A stretch of 64,000 nt of DNA from Variovorax ginsengisoli (lineage in GTDB: Bacteria; Pseudomonadota; Gammaproteobacteria; Burkholderiales; Burkholderiaceae_C): positions 1 through 64,000 of the forward strand of contig NZ_JAUJZH010000022.1 in NCBI RefSeq assembly GCF_030486595.1, written 5' to 3'. A program made the position numbers and the translations under genes. Numbering within the stretch: position 1 is the stretch's first letter; each line of letters begins with the position of its first letter. This document shows, in pieces, positions 1-7,504 of this stretch. A model generated the notes under the pieces. The model was not told the DNA's origin, ran no database searches, and was given only the letters and a program-made list of their open reading frames with translations.

Positions 1-549
1 AGACCCTGAGCGATACTGCGCCCACTCGGCTGTCCGCAGTGGCACGCTGAGTACCGTGCAGCTCAGCCTTCTCCGGGCTGTGGACCTACACCACGGAATG
101 GGACACGACCCAAGCTCGTCCCGCTGGGTGAGTTCCGCCGTACAACATTGGGTGAGTACCGGAACAGCTCGTTGGACTAGGCCAATGAGGCCTGCCGAAA
201 GGCATTAACCACCATGTTTCGGCGAGTACGCCTCTTTGGTCCTGCAGTGCGCGGGCCGGTTGATTGCTCCCACGGGTTCCAGCGCCTTGTCGCTTCGGCC
301 TGTCGCCGGCGTTGCTCGGGTGTCCAGTTGCGTGCAGCCAATTAGTGCATCCTCTTTAAAGTACGCCAGCACATTCGTCACTGTTTAGTGACGTTCATCT
401 CCGAGACGCACCAGTCGTGCGCACGTTACAAGATTTCTAAGAAAAGCCCACACTGAAGACTAATGAAGGTCCAGAATGAATTAAAGCAACATGAGGAGAT
501 TGCTTCGACACAGGGGGCGATGAATCCATCAACGCTGAGAGGAATCCCC
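1..549. other. Non-coding left edge, lower GC than the rest
   Basis: I find no convincing gene here. Short reading frames exist but none has a ribosome site with a recognisable product. The base composition is visibly closer to even than in the rest of the window, as in the next 1.5 kb, which suggests acquired DNA. The one clear structure is a perfect inverted repeat, GTCACT-GTTT-AGTGAC, at 377-392. It could be an operator or a small hairpin ahead of the secreted protein at 550. Two copies of the short word GGGTGAGT occur at about 125 and 150. Confidence 0.5.
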
Positions 550-1047
550 ATGTCAGATTCACTTGCTGCGCGCCTCGTTCGCGCTACCATATTCGGGCTC
601 GTCCTAGTCATAGGGCCGCTGAGTCTAGCCACTGCGGCGACGCAAGTGTTCCCCGCCGGGCAGGCGTGCAAATTTGACCTGTATGTCGACTCTACTGGCG
701 GCAATCAGCATTACAAGGAATTCTTGGATAAGCAAGGCAAGCCAGTGCGGACACTTCTTGCTGGCGTAGGGTCACAACTCACGTTCACCAATCCAACCAA
801 CAACGCTACCTATTCATTCAAAGGGAATGGGTCAGTTCTTCAAACAACAAACAACACCGGCGGTTCTCAAACTGTCACCACGGGGGGGCACAACGTCATC
901 ATCCTTTATCCGACTGACGTACCAGCGGGCCCCACCACCACGCTATATGTGGGTCGAGTCGTATACCAGATTGATGCTGCGGGCAACTGGACGATTCAAG
1001 GGACTCACGGGAACTCAACTGATATTTGCGCCCTCTTGTCGAGTTAG
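550..1047 (+). CDS. Secreted protein of unknown function
   Basis: This is a 165-residue protein with a clear Sec signal peptide: positively charged start, hydrophobic stretch at about residues 13-26, cleavage expected after the Ala-Thr-Ala-Ala near residue 30. The mature part is rich in Thr, Asn and Gly, has no membrane segment, and carries only two cysteines (about C40 and C160), placed so that they could form a disulphide joining both ends. The pattern suggests a small beta-sandwich exported domain. I chose ATG 550 over an in-frame ATG at 463 because GAGAGGA lies 7 bases upstream of 550 and the signal peptide then starts normally. Codon use is less GC-rich than in the catabolic genes, consistent with transfer. 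I do not recognise the family. Confidence 0.7.
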   Translation: MSDSLAARLVRATIFGLVLVIGPLSLATAATQVFPAGQACKFDLYVDSTGGNQHYKEFLDKQGKPVRTLLAGVGSQLTFTNPTNNATYSFKGNGSVLQTTNNTGGSQTVTTGGHNVIILYPTDVPAGPTTTLYVGRVVYQIDAAGNWTIQGTHGNSTDICALLSS

Positions 1048-1085
1048 GTCTGCACACGCGGACGCGCTATTGGCGGACTGCCGCT

Positions 1086-1536
1086 TCAGTGGCATGGTTG
1101 CCTTGTTGCGTCCGCAATAGTTCGGTCGGGCACAATATTGTCTTCTCCCGCGTGCGCCTGCGCGGCGCGCTCAGCGTCACCTGCTGGAACGCCGTTGTTC
1201 AGTTGCTGTGGCCCGTTGCTGATGTTGGCTTGTCGAGCGAACACCACAGGCGGATTCTTCATCTCTGCCGTCGTGCGGCATTGGCACTGCGCCTTCATCG
1301 CCAACCGTGCATAGGTTTCCATCGCGCCGATGTGCTCGCCCATGTGACTGCAGCGCGGCGGGCAACTCGCCAAAGATGGCATTCAACGCGACGGCCTGGG
1401 CTGCAAGAATCGCTTCGCGGTCGCGCATGTCGCCGCGATTCACAGCCTCGCCTTTATCTCTGAGCACGGCCATGCGGTCGGTGAGCGACAACTCGGCGAT
1501 AGCGGGAGGTGTCACCAAGCATCTCCCCGGCACCAA
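1086..1536 (-). pseudogene. Frameshifted phage/plasmid-type hypothetical gene
   Basis: Two overlapping minus-strand frames together spell one protein of a type I recall from beta- and gammaproteobacterial phages and integrated elements. The first frame (1536 down to about 1350) gives the N-terminal half, with a Leu-Ser-Leu-Thr-Asp-Arg start region, EAVNRGDMRD and VALNAIFGEL. The second frame (about 1355 down to 1086) gives MGEHIGAMETYARLAMKAQ, then CQCRTT, then KNPPVVFARQANISNGPQQ. The change of frame lies near 1350, and a few residues seem missing before KNPP, so the gene is broken by at least one indel. Upstream on the same strand is the terminator of the XRE gene. Function of the family is unknown. 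The pseudogene call is from reading the two frames; the family assignment is from memory. Confidence 0.65.
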
Positions 1537-1544
1537 ACGTGAAA

Positions 1545-1576
1545 AAGCCCGCTGTCGAAAGACGTCGGGCTTCTTT
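1545..1576 (-). terminator. Rho-independent terminator after the XRE gene
   Basis: AAGCCCG and CGGGCTT pair around an inner GTC-GAAA-GAC stem-loop (1545-1572). On the minus strand the hairpin is followed by a run of five T (the A run at 1542-1546 on plus). It sits 23 bases after the stop of the XRE regulator. The plus strand also has a T-rich tail (TTCTTT), so it may work in both directions. Confidence 0.75.
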
Positions 1577-1598
1577 GCTTTGTCGTGATCCGCTGGCG

Positions 1599-1844
1599 CT
1601 AGCTTCGAGCGGCCTTTGATTCAGCCAGCCTCTCCATCTCGAGAACCAAGACGGATGGCTTCACGCGAAGCGCGTCAGCCAATGCGCAGATCGTGTCCAA
1701 GGCAGGCGGACTGACCCCACGCTCGATACGCGACACGAAGCTCGGAGACAACGCGGCCTTGGCCGCGAGTTCGGCTTGACTGAGGCCGCGCTCTTTGCGC
1801 CGCATCTGAATCGCCGCACCGAACAAAACTATCCGATCTGCCAA
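1599..1844 (-). CDS. XRE-family helix-turn-helix regulator
   Basis: This is a small cytoplasmic DNA-binding protein, about 81 residues, almost entirely one XRE helix-turn-helix domain. The motif runs from LSQAELAAKAALSPSFVSR through IERGVSPPALDTICALADAL, with the recognition helix at the Ser-Pro-Ser-Phe-Val-Ser segment. The frame stays open further upstream, but the first good start is a TTG at 1844 preceded by GAAAGAGG. Later starts would cut into the first helix. It may control a neighbouring mobile-element gene, since a broken phage-type gene follows. A strong terminator comes directly after it. Target and ligand are unknown. Confidence 0.75.
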   Translation of the reverse strand: MADRIVLFGAAIQMRRKERGLSQAELAAKAALSPSFVSRIERGVSPPALDTICALADALRVKPSVLVLEMERLAESKAARS

Positions 1845-2041
1845 ACATCCTCTTTCAATACGCCACTCTTGGCGGAAAAGAAGTTTGCAGTAGACTAATG
1901 GGCATATATGCCTACTTCCGATGGGCGCGGGAGGACGAAGATGTGTAAGGCAAACCATTGCCCTCGTTCGGCGCCTGGGTTCCATGCGTCGCCCATGCCA
2001 AGCGGTTCGCGCGCAGCAGCGCACTGGGGAGGTGCAGCCTC

Positions 2042-2545
2042 ATGAAGAGACAAATCGCCTCCTCCTTCCCCACCGCCAAGCCCTTCAAGCTCCCACCATC
2101 ACTCGCACTCCCGCGCCCCGCCCCACCGAAGGCCGTTCGCCGCGCCGGCCTGGATGTGCCGATCCCGCGCTTCTTTTCCGACCAGCCCGACCGCTCCGAT
2201 TTCTGCCACGTGCGCGCCGGCACGGGCATCGTGGTCGACCGCATCGGCGCGGTGACCGACTACCGCTACGAGCTGCTCGGCCACCTGCTCTCGGGCAACC
2301 TGTTCGTCGAGCCCTATCTGGTCACGCTGCTCACAGGGGCCGAGCCCTACACGAGCTTCCAGCATCCCGGGCTGAAATTCATCTACCTGTTGTCGGGCGA
2401 CATCGGCTATCAGTACGGCACCCGGGTCGTGAGGCTTGGTGTCGGCGATTCGCTGCTGTTCGACGCTTCGGCCTTGCACGGCATCGAGGACATCGGCACG
2501 CAGCCGGTGACGTATCTGTCGGCGGTGTTCACCTTCAGACGCTAG
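2042..2545 (+). CDS. Cupin-domain protein, probably a regulator lacking its HTH
   Basis: This 167-residue protein has a C-terminal small beta-barrel (cupin) domain, visible in PYLVTLLTGAEPYTSFQHPG, the KFIYLLSG turn, and GDSLLFDASALHGIE. In Burkholderiales this arrangement is normally the sensor half of XRE-cupin transcription factors, whose N-terminal half is a helix-turn-helix. Here about 60 Pro/Arg-rich residues with no helix-turn-helix precede the conserved PIPRFF segment, so the DNA-binding half appears lost or replaced. I took ATG 2042, which has GGGGAGG upstream, although the spacing is long. The cupin usually senses a small metabolite. Without an HTH the protein may be a decayed regulator or a free cupin. 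Confidence 0.65.
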   Translation: MKRQIASSFPTAKPFKLPPSLALPRPAPPKAVRRAGLDVPIPRFFSDQPDRSDFCHVRAGTGIVVDRIGAVTDYRYELLGHLLSGNLFVEPYLVTLLTGAEPYTSFQHPGLKFIYLLSGDIGYQYGTRVVRLGVGDSLLFDASALHGIEDIGTQPVTYLSAVFTFRR

Positions 2546-2729
2546 CCGGCGCCGGCGGCTGCACCCATGGCCGTCAAAGACCTGGTGCCCCATATCCGCC
2601 CGCTGCATCGCGTGGCTCTGATCGACGCAGATCGTCTGGACGACAACCACCGGCCGGAGCGCGAATGCTGCCCACGCCGCCGACGGGCTTTTCCCGCCGC
2701 CGCGCACCCCAAACCCGAATACCGCCAGA

Positions 2730-2954
2730 ATGAGCCCCATGACCGACTATGGCGCCCTCCCTGCCAGCAATGCCCCCGCGCCGACCCGCCAGCCGCGCGA
2801 CGGCATGCCTGTGGACGACCGGACCCGGACGGCGACGGGCTCGCCCGGCGACCCCGAGAGCCGATTCGGCGCGGCCGCCAGCATCCTCGACCGGCTCGAT
2901 ACCCGCCCGCTGGCGTTGCGCCTGCGCCGTCGGCCGTGGTGGCGATTCTGGTGA
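2730..2954 (+). CDS. Small hypothetical protein before the ferredoxin
   Basis: This is a 74-residue, Arg/Pro-rich reading frame that ends Arg-Arg-Arg-Pro-Trp-Trp-Arg-Phe-Trp. Its TGA stop overlaps the ATG of the ferredoxin by one base, an arrangement typical of translational coupling and the main reason to list it. The ribosome site is weak, and ATG 2739 is an equal alternative start. No signal peptide, membrane segment or known motif is visible, and the composition could also be a chance frame in GC-rich DNA. Upstream, 2546-2729 holds nothing I can recognise. Confidence 0.4.
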   Translation: MSPMTDYGALPASNAPAPTRQPRDGMPVDDRTRTATGSPGDPESRFGAAASILDRLDTRPLALRLRRRPWWRFW

Positions 2955-3211
2955 TGCCGCTCCGGCCCGCCGGGCGCCCCCGCCCCGGCTGGACGCCCGC
3001 CATCGACACCTCGCGCTGCACTGGCTGCGGCTGGTGCGTCGCCGCCTGCGACTCCCACCTGCTCAGCCTCGAGGTCGCGCAATGGAAGAAGCACGCCGTG
3101 CTGAACGACGCAGTTCGGTGCACGGGCTGCAGCGACTGCGCCGTCGCCTGCCCCTTCCATGTGATCACCATGCGCAAGGGCGAAAGCCCAACCAGCGACG
3201 CCTGCCACTGA
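2954..3211 (+). CDS. 2[4Fe-4S] ferredoxin
   Basis: This 85-residue soluble iron-sulphur protein carries two complete CxxCxxCxxxC motifs, CTGCGWCVAAC near residues 22-32 and CTGCSDCAVACP near 55-66, separated by a short linker. Each motif with its partner cysteine binds one [4Fe-4S] cluster, as in clostridial-type ferredoxins. The second cluster has the usual proline after the last cysteine; the first has Asp instead. It is a low-potential electron carrier. The 2-oxoacid:ferredoxin oxidoreductase at 57364-61088 in this window would need such a partner, but the two loci are 54 kb apart, so that link is only a suggestion. The ATG overlaps the preceding stop. Confidence 0.85.
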   Translation: MPLRPAGRPRPGWTPAIDTSRCTGCGWCVAACDSHLLSLEVAQWKKHAVLNDAVRCTGCSDCAVACPFHVITMRKGESPTSDACH

Positions 3212-3636
3212 GTCGGCGAGCCGCGGCCGCGGAGCCGGCAAATAAACCTGGCCGCCGCCTCCGACTGCCCGTTCCATGAGCATCGCAATGGAGCCCAAGC
3301 AGGATGCGGCTCCGACCGGTTGCCCACTCGGTTATCCACAGAGTCATGCACCGCCCAAGGGGAAAACAGGGCCTTGACTTTCGTGTTTTGGTGCAGTGCA
3401 CAATGGCATCGCTCATTGGGAAGAGCACACCTTCGGTGCGTCCGGCCCGAAAAACGCAGCACGCCAGCTTGGTGCGTCGTCTCGATCTTTTCCACAGCGT
3501 GATGCGAGCGGCAACTCACCTGCCGCGGCCCGTCGTGCGCCTCGGCGATGGGCCCGTCACCCCCCTCTTGGGGAGTTGACGCAGGTAATACTAAAGAGCT
3601 CAATTGAAGCTCCAGCAAGCGTCCAGGAAGGCAGGC
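3212..3636. other. Intergenic region with two DnaA-box-like words
   Basis: No gene is visible between the ferredoxin and the lipoprotein. It contains TTATCCACA at 3332-3340, an exact DnaA-box match, and TTTTCCACA at 3488-3496, a near match, plus a possible -35 (TTGACT at about 3374). Two boxes 150 bases apart with no AT-rich unwinding region do not make an origin. Confidence 0.4.
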
Positions 3637-3954
3637 ATGAAGACGTTGTCCATCATGGCAGTCGTCACCCTCTGCACCCCTCTTCTTGGCTGCGACGTGC
3701 AACCAGACGTGCTGTTCGTGACCGAAAGCAACCCGTTCCAGATGCTGCAGCTGACCGACGCCGAGCAGGGCTGCCCGGCCCCTCGCCGCGTGTGCTACCT
3801 GACCTTCAGGGATGGCGGCACTTCGAATGGCTGCTGGGTCCGCGAGAAATCCTATGTCCGGGCCCTTTTTCCGGATCTGGGCGAGCGCGTCATCCCGGTG
3901 ACCGAGTTCCGCCGCACGATGCTGGCCGAGTACCGCAACATCTCTTTGGACTAG
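3637..3954 (+). CDS. Small lipoprotein of unknown function
   Basis: This is a 105-residue predicted lipoprotein. The N-terminus has a short signal with a lipobox ending Leu-Leu-Gly-Cys at residue 19, so it should be acylated and anchored in the membrane facing the periplasm. The mature part has further cysteines in pairs (CPAPRRVCYLTF, then GCW), likely disulphide-bonded outside the cytoplasm. I chose ATG 3637 because AGGAAGG lies just upstream and the signal peptide then starts properly; an in-frame upstream start at 3604 would spoil it. It stands alone, with a short hairpin (GGCGC-CTGAA-GCGCC, 3955-3969) right after its stop. I do not recognise the family. Confidence 0.7.
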   Translation: MKTLSIMAVVTLCTPLLGCDVQPDVLFVTESNPFQMLQLTDAEQGCPAPRRVCYLTFRDGGTSNGCWVREKSYVRALFPDLGERVIPVTEFRRTMLAEYRNISLD

Positions 3955-4108
3955 GGCGCCTGAAGCGCCAACGCCCCGAAGTTCTCCCTGTGGGCGGGGG
4001 ACAACCTTGGGGAAAACCGCCCGGATTGCGAGCGGAATCGTTGCCTGGCGCGGCTTGCGACACGGTGCCCGCCAAAACGGCAGCGCACCGCGCCGCCGTG
4101 CAGCTGGC

Positions 4109-5614
4109 TCAGGCCGCCTGCGCCTGCGGTGCGTTGCGCTTCCAGACCTTCAGGCCGAAGGCCACCAGCTGCCAGACGACGAACACCGCGACCAGGCTCA
4201 GCAAGGTGCCGCTGATCGGCCGCGTGACGAAGATGCCGAAGCTGCCCCGGCTGATCAGAAGCGCGCGGCGGAAGTTCTCTTCCAGCATCGGCCCGAGGAT
4301 GAAGCCGAGCATCAGCGGTGCGGCATCGAGTTCCAGCCGCATGAACATGTAGCCCAGGAAGCCGAAGGCCGCCGTGATGTAGATGTCCTCGAGGTTGTTG
4401 TTGACGCTGTAGGTACCGATGCAGCAGAAGAACAGGATCGACGGGAACAGCACGCTGTAGGGGATCTTGAACACCGACAGCCAGTAGCGCACCAGCGGCA
4501 CGTTCAACACCAGCAGGAAGACGTTGCCGATCCACATGCTGGCCACCAGGCCCCAGAACAGTTCGGGGTGGCTGGCGATCATGTTCGGGCCCGGCTGGAT
4601 GCCCTTGATGATGAATGCCGCCAGCATCAGCGCCATGACGGCGTTCTCGGGGATGCCGATGCTCATCAGCGGGATGAAGCTGGTGCGCGCTGCCGCTTCG
4701 TCGGCCGCGGCCTGGCCGGCCACACCCTCGATGCAGCCGGTGCCGATCTCGTGCTTGTACTTGCTGACCTTCTTGTCGATCGCGTAGGCCGCGAACTGCG
4801 CGATGGTCGGTCCGCCGCCCGGTAGGATGCCCAGGAAGGAGCCGACCACGCTGCCGCGCAGGGCGCTCGGGATGATCCGCTTGAACTCCGACCAGGTCGG
4901 GATCAGGTTGATCTTGCCGTTGAAGGGCGACCGCTCTTCGCGCGAATCGAGGTTCTTGGTGATTTCGGCGATGCCGAAGCAGCCCAGCGCGATGCTGACG
5001 ATGCCGACGCCGTCGACCAGGAAGGGCAGATCCAGGGTGAAGCGCTGCGCGCCGCTGTTGACGTCGGTGCCGATGGTGCCGAGCAGCACGCCGATCATGC
5101 ACATGGCCAGCCCGTTGAGCAGGCTGCCGGTGGTGACGAAGCTCACGCACACGAAGCCGACCAGCATCATCGCCACGTAGTCGGCCGGGCCGAACAGGAA
5201 GGCCACCTCGCCCAGCATGGGCGCCAGGAAGGTCAGCACCAGGATGGCGACCGTGCCGCCGATGAAGCTCGAGAAGCCCGCCGTGAACAGCGCCAGGCCG
5301 GTCTGGCCCTTGAGCGTCATCGCATAGCCGTCGATACAGGCCACGATACTGCTGGCGTGCGGGATCTTCATCGTGATCGCGCTCACGCTGTCGCCGTACT
5401 GCGCCCCGTAGTAGATGCCGGCCAGCATGATGAGCGCACCGGTGGTCGGGATCGAATAGGTCAGCGGCAGCAGCAGGCTGATGGTGGCCAGCGGGCCCAG
5501 GCCGGGCAGCAGGCCGACCAGCGTGCCCACCGTGCAGCCGATGGCGCAGAACATCAGGTTGTTGAGGGTCAGGGCGTGGGAGAACCCAAACGCCAGGTTG
5601 TTCAAGGCTTCCAT
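4109..5614 (-). CDS. tctA: Tripartite tricarboxylate transporter, large membrane subunit TctA
   Basis: TctA is the 12-helix permease of the sodium- or proton-coupled tripartite tricarboxylate transporter, which takes citrate-like and other carboxylates across the inner membrane. The 501-residue length is normal. The family's two repeated signature loops are visible: the early VGLLPGLGPLATISLLLPLT, where the substrate carboxylates bind, and the matching GILPGGGPTIAQFAAYAID in the second half. IGIPENAVMALMLAAF is also typical. It follows tctB by 6 bases and is surely co-transcribed. No periplasmic receptor gene (tctC/Bug family) is next to it. Burkholderiales often carry these receptors in large numbers elsewhere, so the substrate cannot be read from the locus. 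Confidence 0.95.
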   Translation of the reverse strand: MEALNNLAFGFSHALTLNNLMFCAIGCTVGTLVGLLPGLGPLATISLLLPLTYSIPTTGALIMLAGIYYGAQYGDSVSAITMKIPHASSIVACIDGYAMTLKGQTGLALFTAGFSSFIGGTVAILVLTFLAPMLGEVAFLFGPADYVAMMLVGFVCVSFVTTGSLLNGLAMCMIGVLLGTIGTDVNSGAQRFTLDLPFLVDGVGIVSIALGCFGIAEITKNLDSREERSPFNGKINLIPTWSEFKRIIPSALRGSVVGSFLGILPGGGPTIAQFAAYAIDKKVSKYKHEIGTGCIEGVAGQAAADEAAARTSFIPLMSIGIPENAVMALMLAAFIIKGIQPGPNMIASHPELFWGLVASMWIGNVFLLVLNVPLVRYWLSVFKIPYSVLFPSILFFCCIGTYSVNNNLEDIYITAAFGFLGYMFMRLELDAAPLMLGFILGPMLEENFRRALLISRGSFGIFVTRPISGTLLSLVAVFVVWQLVAFGLKVWKRNAPQAQAA

Positions 5615-5620
5615 GATCGA

Positions 5621-6040
5621 TCAGTAGAGCGGCAGGTTCAGGCCGAGAAGTTTCTGGAGTGCCAGGGCCATAGCGACCAGCCCGAGGGAAATCTTGACGT
5701 TGCGTACCCACGAGTAGGAACTGCCGGCCAAGGTGGAGAAGAACACCATGAAGACGATCCCGGCGATCATGTTCACGTAGGTCGAGATCAGCGCCAGGCC
5801 GCAGAGGCTGCCCAGGATGATCGCGATGTTCCTGAAGTTGATGCTGAGCCGCACGCGCTCGACGAAGAACGAGCGGACCACGGTCGCCGCGCCGATCACG
5901 AGCAGGATGCCGCTCACCATGGCGGGAAACAATCCCGGCCCCGCGCGGCTGAAGTCACCAATGGGATATCGCAGCGCCTGCAGGCCGAAGGCCAGCGAGA
6001 TCGCCACGAGGAACAGGCCTCGGACTAGATTTCTATTCAT
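5621..6040 (-). CDS. tctB: Tripartite tricarboxylate transporter, small membrane subunit TctB
   Basis: TctB is the small four-helix membrane partner of TctA. This 139-residue protein is a normal length and has four hydrophobic segments: about residues 5-22, 38-58, 75-100 (two turns of hydrophobic sequence with ISTYVN between) and 112-132. The first helix is followed by YPIGDFSRAGPGLFPAMVSG, the conserved Pro-Gly-rich entry of the family. It is first in the operon tctB-tctA, divergent from gltS across about 200 bases that contain an inverted repeat at 6108-6125. No tctC is present beside it. Confidence 0.9.
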   Translation of the reverse strand: MNRNLVRGLFLVAISLAFGLQALRYPIGDFSRAGPGLFPAMVSGILLVIGAATVVRSFFVERVRLSINFRNIAIILGSLCGLALISTYVNMIAGIVFMVFFSTLAGSSYSWVRNVKISLGLVAMALALQKLLGLNLPLY

Positions 6041-6107
6041 ACGCGCAAGATGGTTTGTTTCCGGTCGTGAAAGCGGCCCGCTGCCGGACCGCCTTCCGCC
6101 CCATGCA

Positions 6108-6125
6108 GGGTTGCTGGGACAACCC
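6108..6125. promoter_or_regulatory. Inverted repeat between tctB and gltS
   Basis: GGGTTG-CTGGGA-CAACCC is a perfect 6+6+6 inverted repeat lying 68 bases upstream of tctB and 112 upstream of gltS. Its place between two divergent transporter genes makes an operator plausible, but a hairpin in either leader is equally possible. No regulator gene is adjacent. Confidence 0.4.
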
Positions 6126-6236
6126 GATGTTGTTTCCTGCTCGCTGATCGGAATCTGACGCCCGGGTGAGGGGAATTACGTAACCGGGCCGTTATGCTCT
6201 GGCCGGCGCCCCCTCCCCTCCACCGGAACCACCGCC

Positions 6237-7451
6237 TTGCTGCAACACGACCTGCACCTCGACGCCTACGTCAGCTTCACGCTGGCGATCCTGCTGTTGT
6301 TCGTCGGCAAGGCCTGCACCCGCCACTTCGAGCTGCTGCGCCGCTACAGCATTCCCGAGCCGGTCATCGGCGGGCTGGTCAGCATCGTGGTGGTCAGCAC
6401 GCTCTACCTGGTGCTCGGGCTCAAGGTGGACTTCCAGCTCGGGGTGCGCGACGTGCTGCTGCTCTATTTCTTCGCCGCCATCGGGCTCGGCTCCGACGTC
6501 CGGACCTTGCGCCAGGGCGGCCGGCCGCTGGTGATCCTGGTCGCGCTGGCCACCGGCTTCATGGTGCTGCAGAACCTGGCCGGCATGGCGGTGGCCAGCG
6601 GCTTCGGCCTCGACCGCCGCGCCGGGCTGCTGACCGGCTCGGTGTCGCTCACCGGCGGCGTCGGCACGACGCTGGCCTGGGCGCCGCATTTCGTGCAGCT
6701 GGGCATCGCCAACGCCGAGGCCATCGGCCTGGCCAGCAACATGGCGGGCCTGATCTCGGCCTGCGCGATCGGCGGCCCGATCGCCGCCTGGCTGATGCGC
6801 CGGCACCGGCTCAAGTCGTCGGCCGAAGCGGCGCTGCCGGCCGGCGCCCACTACGAGGACGAGAACCGCAGCCGCCTGGACTACAACAGCGTGCTGCTGG
6901 CGCTGCTCTGGCTCAACCTGGCGCTGATCCTGGGCCGCATCGTCAGCGACGCCATCGCGCTGACCCGCCTGCGGCTGCCAGGATTCGTCGGCGCCCTGAT
7001 CGCCGGCATCGTGCTGCGCAACGTCAGCGCGCTGTTCACCAAGCAGAAGGGCCAGTTGTGGCACTGGGAGCGCATGCAGGCCGGCGTGGCGCTGCTCTCG
7101 GACATCTGCCTCGGTGTCTTCCTGACCATGGCCCTGATGGGGCTGCAGCTGTGGCAGATGCATGGCGTGGCGGTCTTCGTGCTGACGGCCGTGTCGCTGC
7201 AGATCCTGATGGCGATCGCCTTCGCCGTGTTCGTGGTCTTTCTCTGCATGGGGCGCGACTACGAGGCGGCGGTGGTCTCGGCCGGCTTCGGCGGCATCGC
7301 GCTCGGCTCCACCGCCACGGCCATCGCCAACATGAGCGCCGTGACCCGCGAACACGGCGCCGCGCCGCGCGCCTTCATCGTGGTGCCGCTGGTCTGCGGC
7401 TTCTTCATCGACCTGGTCAACGCCGTCGTCATCGGGCTCATGGCGGGCTGA
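6237..7451 (+). CDS. gltS: Sodium/glutamate symporter GltS family
   Basis: This 404-residue inner-membrane protein has about ten hydrophobic helices, matching the GltS family of sodium-coupled glutamate carriers. Two homologous halves are visible, each with a Gly-rich re-entrant loop: SVSLTGGVGTTLAWAP in the first half and SAGFGGIALGSTATAIANM in the second. RYSIPEPVIGGLVS near residue 40 is also characteristic. The reading frame begins with TTG at 6237; no ATG is available without losing the first helix. The substrate is glutamate or a related dicarboxylate by family. It faces away from tctBA, and a short GC-rich hairpin follows at 7460-7472. Confidence 0.9.
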   Translation: MLQHDLHLDAYVSFTLAILLLFVGKACTRHFELLRRYSIPEPVIGGLVSIVVVSTLYLVLGLKVDFQLGVRDVLLLYFFAAIGLGSDVRTLRQGGRPLVILVALATGFMVLQNLAGMAVASGFGLDRRAGLLTGSVSLTGGVGTTLAWAPHFVQLGIANAEAIGLASNMAGLISACAIGGPIAAWLMRRHRLKSSAEAALPAGAHYEDENRSRLDYNSVLLALLWLNLALILGRIVSDAIALTRLRLPGFVGALIAGIVLRNVSALFTKQKGQLWHWERMQAGVALLSDICLGVFLTMALMGLQLWQMHGVAVFVLTAVSLQILMAIAFAVFVVFLCMGRDYEAAVVSAGFGGIALGSTATAIANMSAVTREHGAAPRAFIVVPLVCGFFIDLVNAVVIGLMAG

Positions 7452-7459
7452 TGTGGGGA

Positions 7460-7486
7460 CCCGCTTTGCGGGCACCGATGTAAAAT
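7460..7486 (+). promoter_or_regulatory. Hairpin and -10-like box ahead of the DUF3348 operon
   Basis: CCCGC-TTT-GCGGG (7460-7472) can fold as a hairpin after gltS. It lacks a T tract, so termination would be weak. Nine bases later TGTAAAAT (7479-7486) gives an extended -10 box 18 bases before the start codon at 7505. No good -35 is visible. A leader this short would leave little room for a ribosome site. Confidence 0.35.
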
Positions 7487-7504
7487 CGCCGGTTTTTCCA
7501 GTAG

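Noticed and set aside
3332..3496. TTATCCACA and TTTTCCACA as a replication origin
   Set aside because: Only two boxes 150 bases apart, no AT-rich unwinding region, no dnaA, dnaN or rep gene nearby. One exact 9-mer in 64 kb is expected by chance about once in a few windows.
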